64,000 nt of DNA, taken from NCBI RefSeq assembly GCF_000003815.2, contig NC_049986.1, positions 15,525,569 to 15,589,568 on the forward strand. Direction: 5' to 3'. Within the stretch, counting starts at the first letter, position 1. Each line of letters starts with the position of its first letter. The DNA is from Branchiostoma floridae (lineage: Eukaryota > Chordata > Leptocardii > Amphioxiformes > Branchiostomatidae). Position numbers and translations under genes: made by a program. Shown in pieces: positions 30,847-42,579 of the stretch. The notes under the pieces were generated by a model. It had not been told where the DNA came from, did not search any database, and worked only from the letters and a program-made list of their open reading frames with translations.

Positions 30847-33019
30847 AATGATATTATCTGACTTGTATTTTGTACAATGTCTCTGTATCAAAGTAATGAC
30901 TGTGAATTCACTCATTGTTGAAACAAGAGCCTTTTAGGTTGATTATACAAGCAGGCTAGTTTAAAAATGTCTAGGAGTCATGCCTGCCTGCAGTTTTTAT
31001 TGAAGGCTGATGAAGGATGGCAAAGAACTTAGTCAAAAATGTTCATGGAATAGCTGTTCATGTATATGCATTGACATCTGTCTGATAGATGGTACTTAAA
31101 GGCACTGATACTTCCTGCCTCGTTTCCTGTCCTTGGTGCTTTGCATTTTTGTGACTGCATACTTTTTTGCATATTTGTGACTAGATAAAAGTATAAACCA
31201 ACAGGTTACTGTCCTTGGTGCTGAAATACCAGTATTCAGTATGTGCATAGGGCACAGCAACTTCACACATATACACTGAATTTAGTGAGGAAGGAATTTT
31301 TATTAGGCTCTCCATGTTGTCAGGTTTTCTTGTTGTCCCCCAGTAGTAAGATGGCAGACAAAAAAAACTTAACAAAATAGAAAGCCACATACACATCTTT
31401 TTGTAAAAATAGCAAAAACAGGCAGAGCCTGGATCTGCTGGGAGAGTACTAAAACTGTGTGAAAGGGATGCCGGACTACACTGTCAGTGTGTGTGAATGT
31501 TCCCTTTATTCAGAAGAAAGTAAAGAACAAATTCGAACTAAATTCATACAAAGCAGAGCAATCTAGCAATTATAAATTGGGAATGTCATTGCAACATAAT
31601 CACTTCTGCCTAGTCAAAAAGCATTCATTAGGAAAATAACACATTGATCAGATTTTTCCTGAATACAACAATTTAGAAAATATATAGATTTTTCAGAAAA
31701 CAGTGGCATTACAAATTTTAAATTATGCAACTCTATGCATAGATTGGTTTGCTAAAAGCTGTATAAAGAGTACCTTTCCTATCAAATTTGATGCCTCTTA
31801 TAAAATGGTACAACCCAAAAACTGTAACGGATATTCCTGTGGATCACCATAACATACTAACTTCCCAATGTTAGTAACTGCGATACACTTAAACTACGGT
31901 ACATGCAGTACATATACACCAGGTTTCAACCGACACCCTGCTTTTTCATGTTAGTAAAAGATTATCACTAACGGCACCTCTAAAATTCATTCTTGAGAAA
32001 GCACAAGTTGTACAAGTCTTTTAGAACAATATAAACATTACGCTTGGGAGAAAAGGCACATGGGTAGTCTGAAAAATGTTGGTGCATTAGAAAGTACACA
32101 AATATATAAAATTTCAGTGATCAAAACTAGTTGGGAAAATTGTAATCTGGTTTTCAGTGCATCTACAATCAATATCCATCACCTAAAAGCAAATCTTGCA
32201 TAATCATAAAACAGTTCTTTGAGCAGATACATTATACTAGTTTAACAACATAAACAATATCAAGACAATACTTAACAATGGCTTACTGTGACCATTTCAC
32301 ACTATGACAACATAGCAGAAAGATGAGAAGTAATACTGAAGAATGAGGTTTAGATAATACAGTACTGAGAATGGTGAGTAAGCCTGTAGAGACATGCGAA
32401 ACTTGAATATGCGATACTCAAGTGATAGTGGTCAAATGATCTGTAACAGTTCTTGTAGAAGAAAAGCACCAGAAATGTTGCTCCATTGAAATCTTGTTAC
32501 CATTCTGGTAAACCTGATGGCTGTCGCTCACACAGTAATCTCCATATGCTATCCAATTGTAGATATGAAATTGTCTTTCAACTACAGAAACCTTGTCTCC
32601 GATGCCCACTTTTTCTTGGTAATACTACCAACATCTCATTTTCTATCTCCCCAATCTTTGACAATTTCCTGTTGAACATTATGAAATTGATGCAGACACG
32701 AGAGATTTCCGCTGGTACAGTGAAAACATTCTGTACCCAAAGAGTCCTTGCATTCCATCAAAAGACATTAGTCAAAAATTGGTGATTTTTACTGGTGCCA
32801 TTCAACTACACGATGTTACAACGCAGACATGCTTACAAAGAATAAGTCTTTGGGCAGAAAAGTGCACTGAACCTTGGTCTTAATCATTATTCATTCATTC
32901 ATTTATGGCTCCAAAATTTCCTACAATTAGTCAAAAATATATCTCTGGAAGTGATCATTTGTTAAGGATATTTGCCCAGGCACCTCTTATATACAGCATT
33001 TGTGCCACCTGATTTATAA

Positions 33020-33247
33020 AAGGCCACAACAATCCAATATTTGTTGGTTCTCGAATTTGACCAAAAATAATGCTGAATCCAGAAGATCAGATGGAAACAG
33101 AGCAACAGGTCTGTGCCTTGGTATACACAGCTTCAGGGAGAGGATACGGTCAGAATCAAGTTTTCCTCCCAGCCACCTGTTTTATGTTATCTTTTAGCTT
33201 AATTTTTCACTGTTGGAGAACCAAGAAAATGAATTGTTGCAGCCTAA
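33020..33247 (+). mobile_element. MITE, GGCCACACCAATTTG family, copy 1
   Basis: Begins AAGGCCACAACAATCCAATA then TTTGTTGGTTCTCGAATTTG, and ends with the inverted TTGGAGAACCAAGAAAA. The internal words CTTGGTATACACAG and TTTTCCTCCC match the copy at 51.4 kb. Confidence 0.7.
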
Positions 33248-33349
33248 ACAGGTGTTTAATTGATTATGACACCCTGGTGGAGTCCACCCTGTTGTCCACC
33301 CTCTACATGAATAGTACTGAACGTATATACAACTGAGATTTTAGCAGGT

Positions 33350-33578
33350 AGGGATGCATACCTAAAATAAGGATCTGAACTGGACTTGTAAAAACATTTA
33401 GGTTCAGGTCCAACAAAACCTAAATGTCAGGAAACAAGTCTGGACTTACAATAAACTTTGAAATATATTCACCTCTTTGTTCTAAACCATCTAAAACCAT
33501 GTAAGTCCAGACTTGAACCTAAACATCTGGACCTGAATCCAGACCCAAACCAGAATGCGAGGTAAGGTATGCATCCCT
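33350..33578. mobile_element. Palindromic TIR element, ends AGGGATGCATACCT
   Basis: The ends AGGGATGCATACCTAAAAT and GGTAAGGTATGCATCCCT are inverted repeats. The interior is itself an imperfect palindrome (AAGTCTGGACTTAC against GTAAGTCCAGACTT), so a single strand could fold into one long hairpin. It is non-coding and typical of a foldback MITE. Confidence 0.8.
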
Positions 33579-34311
33579 TTTTATCAGAAAATAATGGCCA
33601 ATGATCCACCCCTGTAATAAGGGGGTTGTTTGAATTATACAGGTATCTTAAAGAATCACGCTTGTGTCCAAGAAGTTGGCAGTATGAGTCGTTCAATGGC
33701 ATTCTGTGGAAGAAAGGATGATGACCCTGGACTGTGCCTCCTACGACTACAAGTTCGAAAGGGCAACTTAGACGGATTAGGACATGAATCATGAGGCAAC
33801 CAATTTTGTTGCTACAATGTCTGACATCCAGTCACTGGAAGACTGGATTGTTAAAACCCAGTAACACACCTGGTCTGTGGTTTCTGGTCTTTTATAGGGC
33901 AAGAATACCAAGGGCTTGGTGGAGGGGATATACAATGTAGTTTAGCTGTGTCAAATGGTCCAATTTCTGAAAGTCAAGATATGATCCCAGTATACCTACT
34001 TTTCCCCTTGACTTTCTTGTAAAAATTCTCTTGCTGGAATATTCCCTCCAGTTCCCTTCCCACATGTACCTTCCTAGTACACATCACCATAGTGGAAAAT
34101 TCCTGGTAACTGTGAGTTTGTTTCATGACATCATCATCATTTTCTTATTTTCTTAAAGTATGTAAAATCATATCTTCTCACAAAACAATGTATACTCAAG
34201 TTTAACAGTTGACTGTCAGAAATCTTAGTCACAATAAGTAAAAGATGTGTGGTTCCCATATTGTAATTTTCTGTGTTCACCATGATGACATATGAGAAGT
34301 TATTAGAAGTC

Positions 34312-37300
34312 TTATGTCTTGCCAGCTTTCTTCTCCTTTTTCTGGGTGGCACCCCCGGCCATCTTGCGAAGAGCCTCTGTGACTGGACCCATGATATCCT
34401 GCCAGAAAAATAAGAACAGTGTCAGATTACGCCACAACATAATTATCAAACTTTCAGGCTGCCCTTTCTGTTGATAAGCCATTCCAGGATGTTAGAAAGT
34501 TTATCAAACCTTGCAAATCCCTTTGGAGTCAGTCCTAGAGAAGTTGTTGCTGCTTAAGGGTTAGCTTTTATATGTTCATATCTATCAATCATGACACAAT
34601 TAGTAAACAAGATACCCAACAAACAATACAATCTACCCTTCACCTTTCAAAATCAAATTTTCACCAAATTATTTGACCTAATCCAAAGGTTAAAATCCTG
34701 TCATGTTAACCTCAAACATTCCTCATTAGAATACAAGGACAGAGATTCTCACATCACCGTGGAGACCAGAATACAACACAGACTTGATAATTTCCTTCTC
34801 CCAACAATCACCAATCAGAACACAGCCATTGCTGTTGCTAGGTAACCACTAACCACGCCCATTGATTCAACATGTCTGTCTCATTGGCCCAATTTTTCCA
34901 GCGCCTCCTCAGTGTAACTCTGTATCTCCTGGAAGAAAACATCCTGTCTGTCTGAGTATAATGTTAATGTTGTGTCAGAGTCACTTTTCACCAGCCCTAG
35001 CTATAGAGCACTGCTTCATCATTGTCATAACATACTTAGAACAGTTGTCATGTAATAAGGCACAAGTATCGATTCTTCTCCATTTACAATTTAGGATGTC
35101 AAAAATCAAGGAGCTTTTATCAGTAGGAGAGAGTACGGATTAGTTTCCATTGTTCAATGTTCGTAGCGGGCGACAAAATTTTATTAACACCCACATGTCA
35201 AAAACCCGCATCTGCATACATCTCACCCACGCAAGCTTTTGTTTTCCCTTTGTTTTGTGGTCATTTTCATGGTGGGGCGGCCCGGGGATACAAACATTGT
35301 TTGTAGCGATCTGATTTTTGCGATTTTGTTGACGATGTTGAACAGAAGAGTAACTTGGGAATACATACAGCGGGGCAATATTCTCTCTGACTGAGGGTGA
35401 AATTTCAAAGTCATACGATGATACGGCGACCGGACAGCGCCGCCGCTCGGGTGCGGGCTAAGTCTCAAGGCAAAATTGTCTGAGGCAAAGTCTACGAAAA
35501 AAACTTGTAATATTCCTACAATTAATGGTGACTGTGAAAAACCTGACTCAATGATCACAGGAACCAAGTTTTTTTTTTTAAGTATGCAACAGATATATTT
35601 CATAAATCGATACAAATACAAATACAAAGTTCAAATGCCTGGAGAACTCAAAACATTATATACGAAAACCCGATCGTAACGAAAACCATGAAAACCATGC
35701 TCTCCCGCCTTACCTTCACCTCATTCTAGGCCCGCTGTATCCTCTAAAAACACGGGTGGTTCGACAAAAATGAGCAAGGTTCGACCAACAGTGAACACGC
35801 CATTTTACCGAGCACATCATCAACAGTTACGAAAAAATATCAGCTAAATGAAGAAAAACGTCATATTTTTTTAGTAGCCATCTGAAAATACATGACATTG
35901 TGAAAATTCATAATTCTATCGCAAGAAAACAGACCTTGATCCGCGAAAATAGGCCTAAACTGGCCCATGTTTGTTGTACGGCGAAGAGAAACATATCAAA
36001 CTGTCCGCCATTTTGTGCTCTACCCCAAGATGACGTAGTCACATGCCTGCCGAGTTTTCCAAATAAGGGAATCGTCGGAAACCTGACCCACTTCGCCTCT
36101 TGCCGACCAGGCGTCGGGCTGGCTCGGGCAAAGCCGAGGGCTATGACGTCATGGCGTGGCTCATTAGCATAGAAAACCCCGCCAAACAGCGCTACGAACA
36201 TCAGATCAGACGGGCGCCGCGCAGGGCAGTAAACAATGACGCGCACAAAGGCGCACAGCGGGCGGGTAACTCCGTAATCTCTCCTTCTGATAAAAGCTCC
36301 TTGCAAAAATGGAGGAACTGCGAAATGGGTATAAAACATCTCTGCTAGTTGACGTTGCTGTCCCATCCAACATGACCAAACAATGGTGATATTAAGAAAA
36401 TGATGGAATTATTATAACAATATGCAGCATCAATCAACAATATTGATGATACTTGAGATATTCCTTACCTCATTGGAAGCAAACTTGATCTTAGCCTCAG
36501 ACAGGATCTTGTCGGCCTTGGCTGCCTTCAGCTCTTCACACAGGTCATCTGAGGAGAAAACAATTATCAGTAGATGATTTCACATTAATTTTATATTAAC
36601 AGCAACTGGAGAGAATGATCGTTTGTTTGAACCTTTATTTATTACTGAGAAGCTCAAATTGGCCTGCAGGCCACATTTTTTATTGAGGTCATGAGGGAGG
36701 TAAGGGTCAGATGAAATATAACAGAGCTAGAGAATCTGATACAGATTTCATCGAGTCCTAATAAATCTATCAACATATATCACTACATATACATGGTACA
36801 CAACATTAGTAGAGCAAACGCTCAGTGTTCAAAGTCCGCGAGATCCACAAGAATTTTGACAAAGATAAATTTTTAGCCATAAGATTCCAATGACAAGTGA
36901 AAGTCCCAGCAGGTGAGAAGTCCAGACTTACTGTACTGGGCAAGCTCGTTTAAGATAGATTTTAAAGCCATAAGATCCCATTGCAGGTGAAAGTCCCAGG
37001 AGGTGAGAAGTCCAAACTTGCTGTACTGGGCAAGTTCGTTTAAGATAGTTTTTAAAACTATAAGATCCAATGACGAGTGAAAGTCCCAGCAAGTGGTAAG
37101 TCCAGACTTACCGTACTGGGCAAGTTTGTTTAAGATAGATTTTAAAGCCATAAGATCCTATTGACAAGTGAAAATCCCAGCAGGTGAGAAGTCCAGACTT
37201 ACTGTACTGGGCAAGTTCGTTGATTAGCGTGCAGACGTTCTCCACGACCTCGGGGTTGTCCTTGTGCAGCTCGTACGTCTCCAGGACGATGGGAATCCCG

Positions 37301-40300
37301 GCCTCGCCGTCGTTCTCCAGCAGCCGGTACGCGCTCTCCTCTGGAAGGAAGGTGGGACCCTGCATTTGGTACGCACATTCCACTTTTCCCAGGACAGGGG
37401 AGGCAGGAGAGTTAAGGATGGAGAGAGACAGGATGAGTAACAGGAGATTTGTTTGGGACAGGGCTGTCTTCAAGACCTGTCCTTCCATCCCAGGACGGAA
37501 AGTTGCTTGTAAAGAGGGAAAATTATTTCACTGAGTCCGTTCCCAAAATCCGAACTACATGACTTAAAATGGATGAAAATGCCATGTCTTAAAGGCTTAA
37601 AATGACAGATTTAACATAGCAAATTAACAAGATTAGCCCCCAAACAATGACTGGGACGGAAAAAAATTTAAAGCTGGAGACAGCCCTGGCTTGGAAGGAA
37701 AGGACTCCTACTCTTATTGACAAGTGTGGTGGGTTCTTTTATGTGATGGAAATGTGGCTCTCCTCAGTCACATACGGAACCTCTGGTCTTAGAAGAGGAT
37801 ACCCCTAGCTGAAGGTACTGTTTTAACCTGAGCCAAGTGAGGACAGTCATGGTGCTTAGTGCATTTCCAAAGGGTACAACAATGGTCTTTGTATGGATTC
37901 CAACCCTGAACTTTAAAGTTCTGAATAAACAATGCTAAACCCCAAGGCCAATCACCGAAAGTTAAAAAAGACAGAAAAAAAGAAAGCGAGTTGTCACCAT
38001 AGGAAAGTAAAGCAAAATGTACAGCAATAAATCATCTTCTAAAGACACTAATATTGAAGACAAGCCAGCCTACCATCAGCTTCCACAATACTGGCCATGG
38101 CCATGCAGGCATTCTTGGCAACTTTGGCATCCTGGGAAGGAAAAGAAGGTGCATTTGTTAGACACAATCACAGTTCTTTGATATCACATACGATTTTCAG
38201 TGAAGCTTTGACAAAGCTAAAAGACATACCGCCTCATGAAAATGACATGAGATGACATTGTACAGTTTTCTAATCAACATAAAATGACCACACAGGCATA
38301 CAATTCTAACCTTTTTTGTGTGTCTTAAATGAGTTAAGCATCAGTTTGACTCCTGTAGTTGCAGGAGATTTGTTTGGAAGGAAAGGACCCCAACTATTAT
38401 CAAAAAGTACAGATCTAACCTTTTTGTGGGTCTTCAATGAGTTGAGCGTGAGTTTGACTGTCTGCAGGTCTGCCATCATCTCAATGTTGTCATCCTCCAT
38501 GGAGAGTGACCAGATAGCACAGCAGGCGTAGTCCACCAGCTGGGCGATGTCACCGTGACCGTCCAGGGCGCCACAGACGTCAGCCAGGCCTTTCTCCTCC
38601 GTCATGATTTTGGCATTGTTCTCTACAAGAAATTCAAAGTATTGGCTTTAACTCTAAAAACTGTGCAGGACTAAAATGTACTGACTTATAGATTCACCAA
38701 TGTTGATGATACATTTAAAAAGTTGTAGAGTTTCTTGAGATATCATCATGCATTATAAAAAATTCAACATATGGGTAATGTGAAGTACTTTGAATTTAGT
38801 AATGCAAAATGGGGGGTAATATGTTAATTTCTGCCAGAAATGAAACAATTCATTCATTGCAGTTATTGTATTAAGTTTGAATGCTTCTCAATCAAATGCC
38901 TTTAAAGTTTACCATTGACACCAAGGCTCCATAAGGCACCGCAGCAGTTGGTGATGAGCTTCTGGTCATTAGGGAACTGTCTCATGGCTGCTAGGACGTC
39001 TTGGACGCCTCCTGCCTGGCCAATCACATCAGCAGCACTCTCTGCAAAATCAAATGATTTTCAACCTTAGACTGTTTGTTTTAAGCTCAACTTTAAACCA
39101 CCCATTGCTTTCCAACTTTTAGGAATGACATACATTTGTATTCTAGGAGGTCCAACAATAGAGGAAAATGATACTGTAAAAAAAAATGCATTTACGTTCC
39201 CGGGGATATAATTTCGCAGTAGCGGGAAAATGGACTTTTCGCGGTGGTTTTAAGTTCGCAGTAACACCATAGACTGCAGTCTAATACCATAATAGAAAAA
39301 TGTTTGCGGTGGTTTTAAGTTTGCGGTGAAGTGGTCACCGCGAAAACCGCAAAAACCGCGAACATTAATCCATCGCGACCTTTTCTGCATTTACAGTAAA
39401 TCATTGTAATGACTAGTAGCTTTATAGTACAATGCTAAACTTTCTTCCAACACAACAGTACACACAGTAAACGTTCTGAAGTGATTGGTCATGATCAGTA
39501 TTGATCCTGAAGAAGACGACAGTGGTCGCTGAAAATTTGATCCGTGTACATGTTTTGGATACATCTGTGTTGGAAGAAACACAGATGAGCTTCCATGATA
39601 CTAATACCTTTAATTTGAATGATGTTCATGTTTCTACTACTGGCCCTACATGTTTCTGTAACCTTAAATCTGAGTACTGACAAAGCCACCAACTAGAAGA
39701 ACGCTGAACTGAAGATTTCTTGGCTTTATATTTTGTACTTACCGTCTCCAGACAGGGCCATGATGAGCTGAGCTGCAGCAGACTGCAGGCTGGCAGAGGC
39801 TGCGTGAGACTGTGGAATGTACAGGGGAGTTTTAGTTTGTTTACTATAGAACATTTTCTTATCAATCCTATAGTACAAGACTTAGTGTATACTAAACATT
39901 TCCTGTTTTTCCATCCTCCTTTAAATCACTCTTTGACAAATGATTAGTACATGTATACAGTTTAGGCCACACCAATTTGATTTGTTGGTTCTTGAATTGT
40001 AGAAAAACAAAAAGCAATATGCTTAACTAGAAATTTTAAAGCATAATCGAAACAAAGCCCAAGGACGAGGTCTATACCTTGGTGCACTCAGGTTTACAAA
40101 GTGAATACAATCATATTTATTTATCTATTCAACATTTTATGATGTCCGCTTGCTTTATTTTCACTTTAAGAATTCAGAGAACCAACAAATTAAACTGGTG
40201 ATTGGCCTTAAAGCACTGAGAACATTGTTGCCAAAAAATGTGTATAGAATCCTACAAATCAGCAACCATTTGAGTAACATTAAGAATTAATACTGTAAAT

Positions 40301-41791
40301 GCAGAAATGTTCGCAGTGAATTAATGTTTGCGGTTTTCGCGGCGGCCGCTTCACCGCAAATTTAAAACCACCGTGAACATTTTTCCATAACAGTAAGAGA
40401 CTACAGTGCATGGTGCTACCGCGAAATTAAAACCATAGCAAAAAGTCCATTTTCCCGCTACCACGAAATTAAATCCCCGCAAACTTAAATGCATTTACAG
40501 TATCAGGACGAAGTTATAGTAATAGAATTCTTACCCTCATGGCAAGCAGAACGGGAGCAATGACGTCTTTGGTGTACAGGATATCCCCATCTTCCGCTGG
40601 AAATATGTCAAAATGGCAACTGCTTATTATTCAAGGACAGCAAAGATGCAAGAAACCATACACTACAAAATATCCCTTACCTTTCAAAAGTATAGAGTTG
40701 TACCTAATATCTACATGACTGATACAAGACTTAACCTGATAGCAAGGTTGTCTTTTCTTTACCTTGTAACACTTTGGTTTGTGTTCTGAAATGGTGGAAG
40801 GATTCAATACAATATCTCAAGACACCAAATTAGAAAGTTTTGGTCTAAGTATTGATTTGGAACATGTAGCTATACTGTAGCTATTTGTTTCCAGTAATAA
40901 TGTCCCAATATAATCAATCTTTGTTTGTCAACCTAAGCAAACCTGTGTCTGTCTTGTATACAATTGTGTTCTACCATACCCAAGATGGGCCAGTCACTGA
41001 TTCAGAAGTACATTTTCTGGTAATCTTAAGACCACAACTTTTTCTGTTCTTGACTTCTGCTGCAAACTCATCATACATTCAACTCATCATACCTTCAAGC
41101 AGGTGCTTGTGTTGCTTCTTCTGTATCTACAGCCAACTCAAGATATGGCACACTTTTGACTTTGGCCCTTCCAGGAAGGGTTTATAGCTAGGAAGCTTAG
41201 GAAGGATAGAGAAGCTCCCCCTACCTGTGACAACGAGGTTCTGCAGGACGTTGCAGGCCTCAGTCTGGATGCCGACGTTGGACATGTTAGTTCTCATACA
41301 CGACACAATGACTTTCTTCCCTGCCTCGTCAACTACAGAATCTGTAATCATAATGACAAAGTAATCAGAGATGGCTGACTTCACCCCCTTACTCATACTG
41401 CTTTACAATGGTCCCCCATGTTAGTTCTCATACACGACATGATGACTTTCTTTCCAGCCTCGTCAACTACAGAATCTGTAATCATAATGACAAGGTAATC
41501 AGAGATGGCAGACTTCACCCCCTCACCCATGTTACTTTACAAGTTACCCATATGTAGGGTCTTATACACAACACAATGATTATCACATGTTCCCTGCCTC
41601 ATGACAACTATTGAATCTGTGATCATTATCACAACCATGGCAATCAGAGATGGCAAACTTCACCCCCTTACCCATACTGTTTTGCGTTACTTAATGTGAC
41701 ACGGATGTAAATTCCTACCAGTATTGAGGACCTACATGTATGGTAACACTGCATTGTGTATATTGAGAACTGCAGAAAGAACCACAAAGGA

Positions 41792-41832
<41 letters not shown>

Positions 41833-42579
41833 TATGCACACAAAGACACACACACATAATCCATCCCTATCATACTGTACACACACTACGTGTTGCCTTA
41901 CCTTGTTCCTTGGTGAGTTCTCCTAGATATACCAAAGCTTCCTTCACACTTTCTTCAAGCTGTTCTTGGTCCTTCAGGTACTCTGTGGGTATACAAAAAT
42001 TGTGGAACTTTTAGTAAAACACAAAAAAGCTAACCATAACATGTAACAGTTACAAAATATGAGAATTGATTTACATGTTAATATGAAAATTGATCATTCA
42101 CAAAAACAAGAGTCTGGCATGAAATATAGAATTCTAAAGATAAGAAAGTGATGAGAAACACTGACTTACCTATAACTGCCTTGATTCCTTTTCCCTTTGG
42201 TACTGGTTCTGTATTGGGAAAAAGTATGATCAGTGATTGCAATGAATGATATTTCAAGTCGATGCCTCAGTTCTATCTTAAGAAAAAGACAATCACACAA
42301 AGGCTCTTTGAAGGTTCTTTGAACACAACCAAAAGTTTTATAATTCCAGACCGACTTGAGCAGTGACATATAACTGCAGGGTGTAATATAGAACCAGTCA
42401 GAATAACCTTAAGGGGGGTGATAAAAGGTAACCAAAATGTCAGTCTTCGATAAAACACTTGGTTGCATGCAAAAAAATTGATTATCGCTAAGGAGTAGAA
42501 TTGGTAAAAAAACAGCTTATCTATCTGATATTCATAAGAATCAAGTGTCCATTATACTCACTTGCTTCTATTCCTTTTG
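34312..42579 (-). CDS. STKLD1: STKLD1-like coding exons 12-23 (linker and armadillo-like repeats)
   Basis: Exons in transcript order: 42562-42579, 42170-42208, 41902-41982, 41225-41332, 40535-40596, 39743-39809, 38913-39041, 38420-38622, 38074-38131, 37203-37340, 36469-36548, 34312-34398. Exon 12 is an 18-nt microexon and exon 13 is 39 nt; together they encode a lysine/glycine linker (KGIEAKPVPKGKGIK). Exons 14-22 give helical repeats of about 42 residues with the armadillo pattern NCCGALWSLG. The final exon encodes GPVTEALRKMAGG and a KKEKKAGK tail, stop at 34312-34314. Three exon boundaries have tandem or nearby duplicates (41.3, 38.4 and 37.2 kb). Confidence 0.85.

Larger units (their letters stand above)
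30453..34311. other. Convergent intergenic region between CATSPERB and the STKLD1-like gene
   Basis: No exon is supported on either strand. The stretch contains two TCCTTGGTGCT motifs (31130 and 31212), one MITE of the GGCCACAACAATCC type at 33020-33247 and one TIR hairpin element at 33350-33578. Short open frames here are AT-rich and unrecognised. Confidence 0.6.

Noticed and set aside
35908..36366. 152-codon minus-strand open frame
   Set aside because: Its length follows from local GC/CpG richness; no family resemblance, splice context or start context supports it as a gene.
37108..37488. 126-codon minus-strand frame starting MEGQVLKTALSQTNLLLLIL
   Set aside because: Only the part within 37203-37340 is exon; the apparent signal-like start is intron sequence before the CTTCCTTCCAG acceptor.
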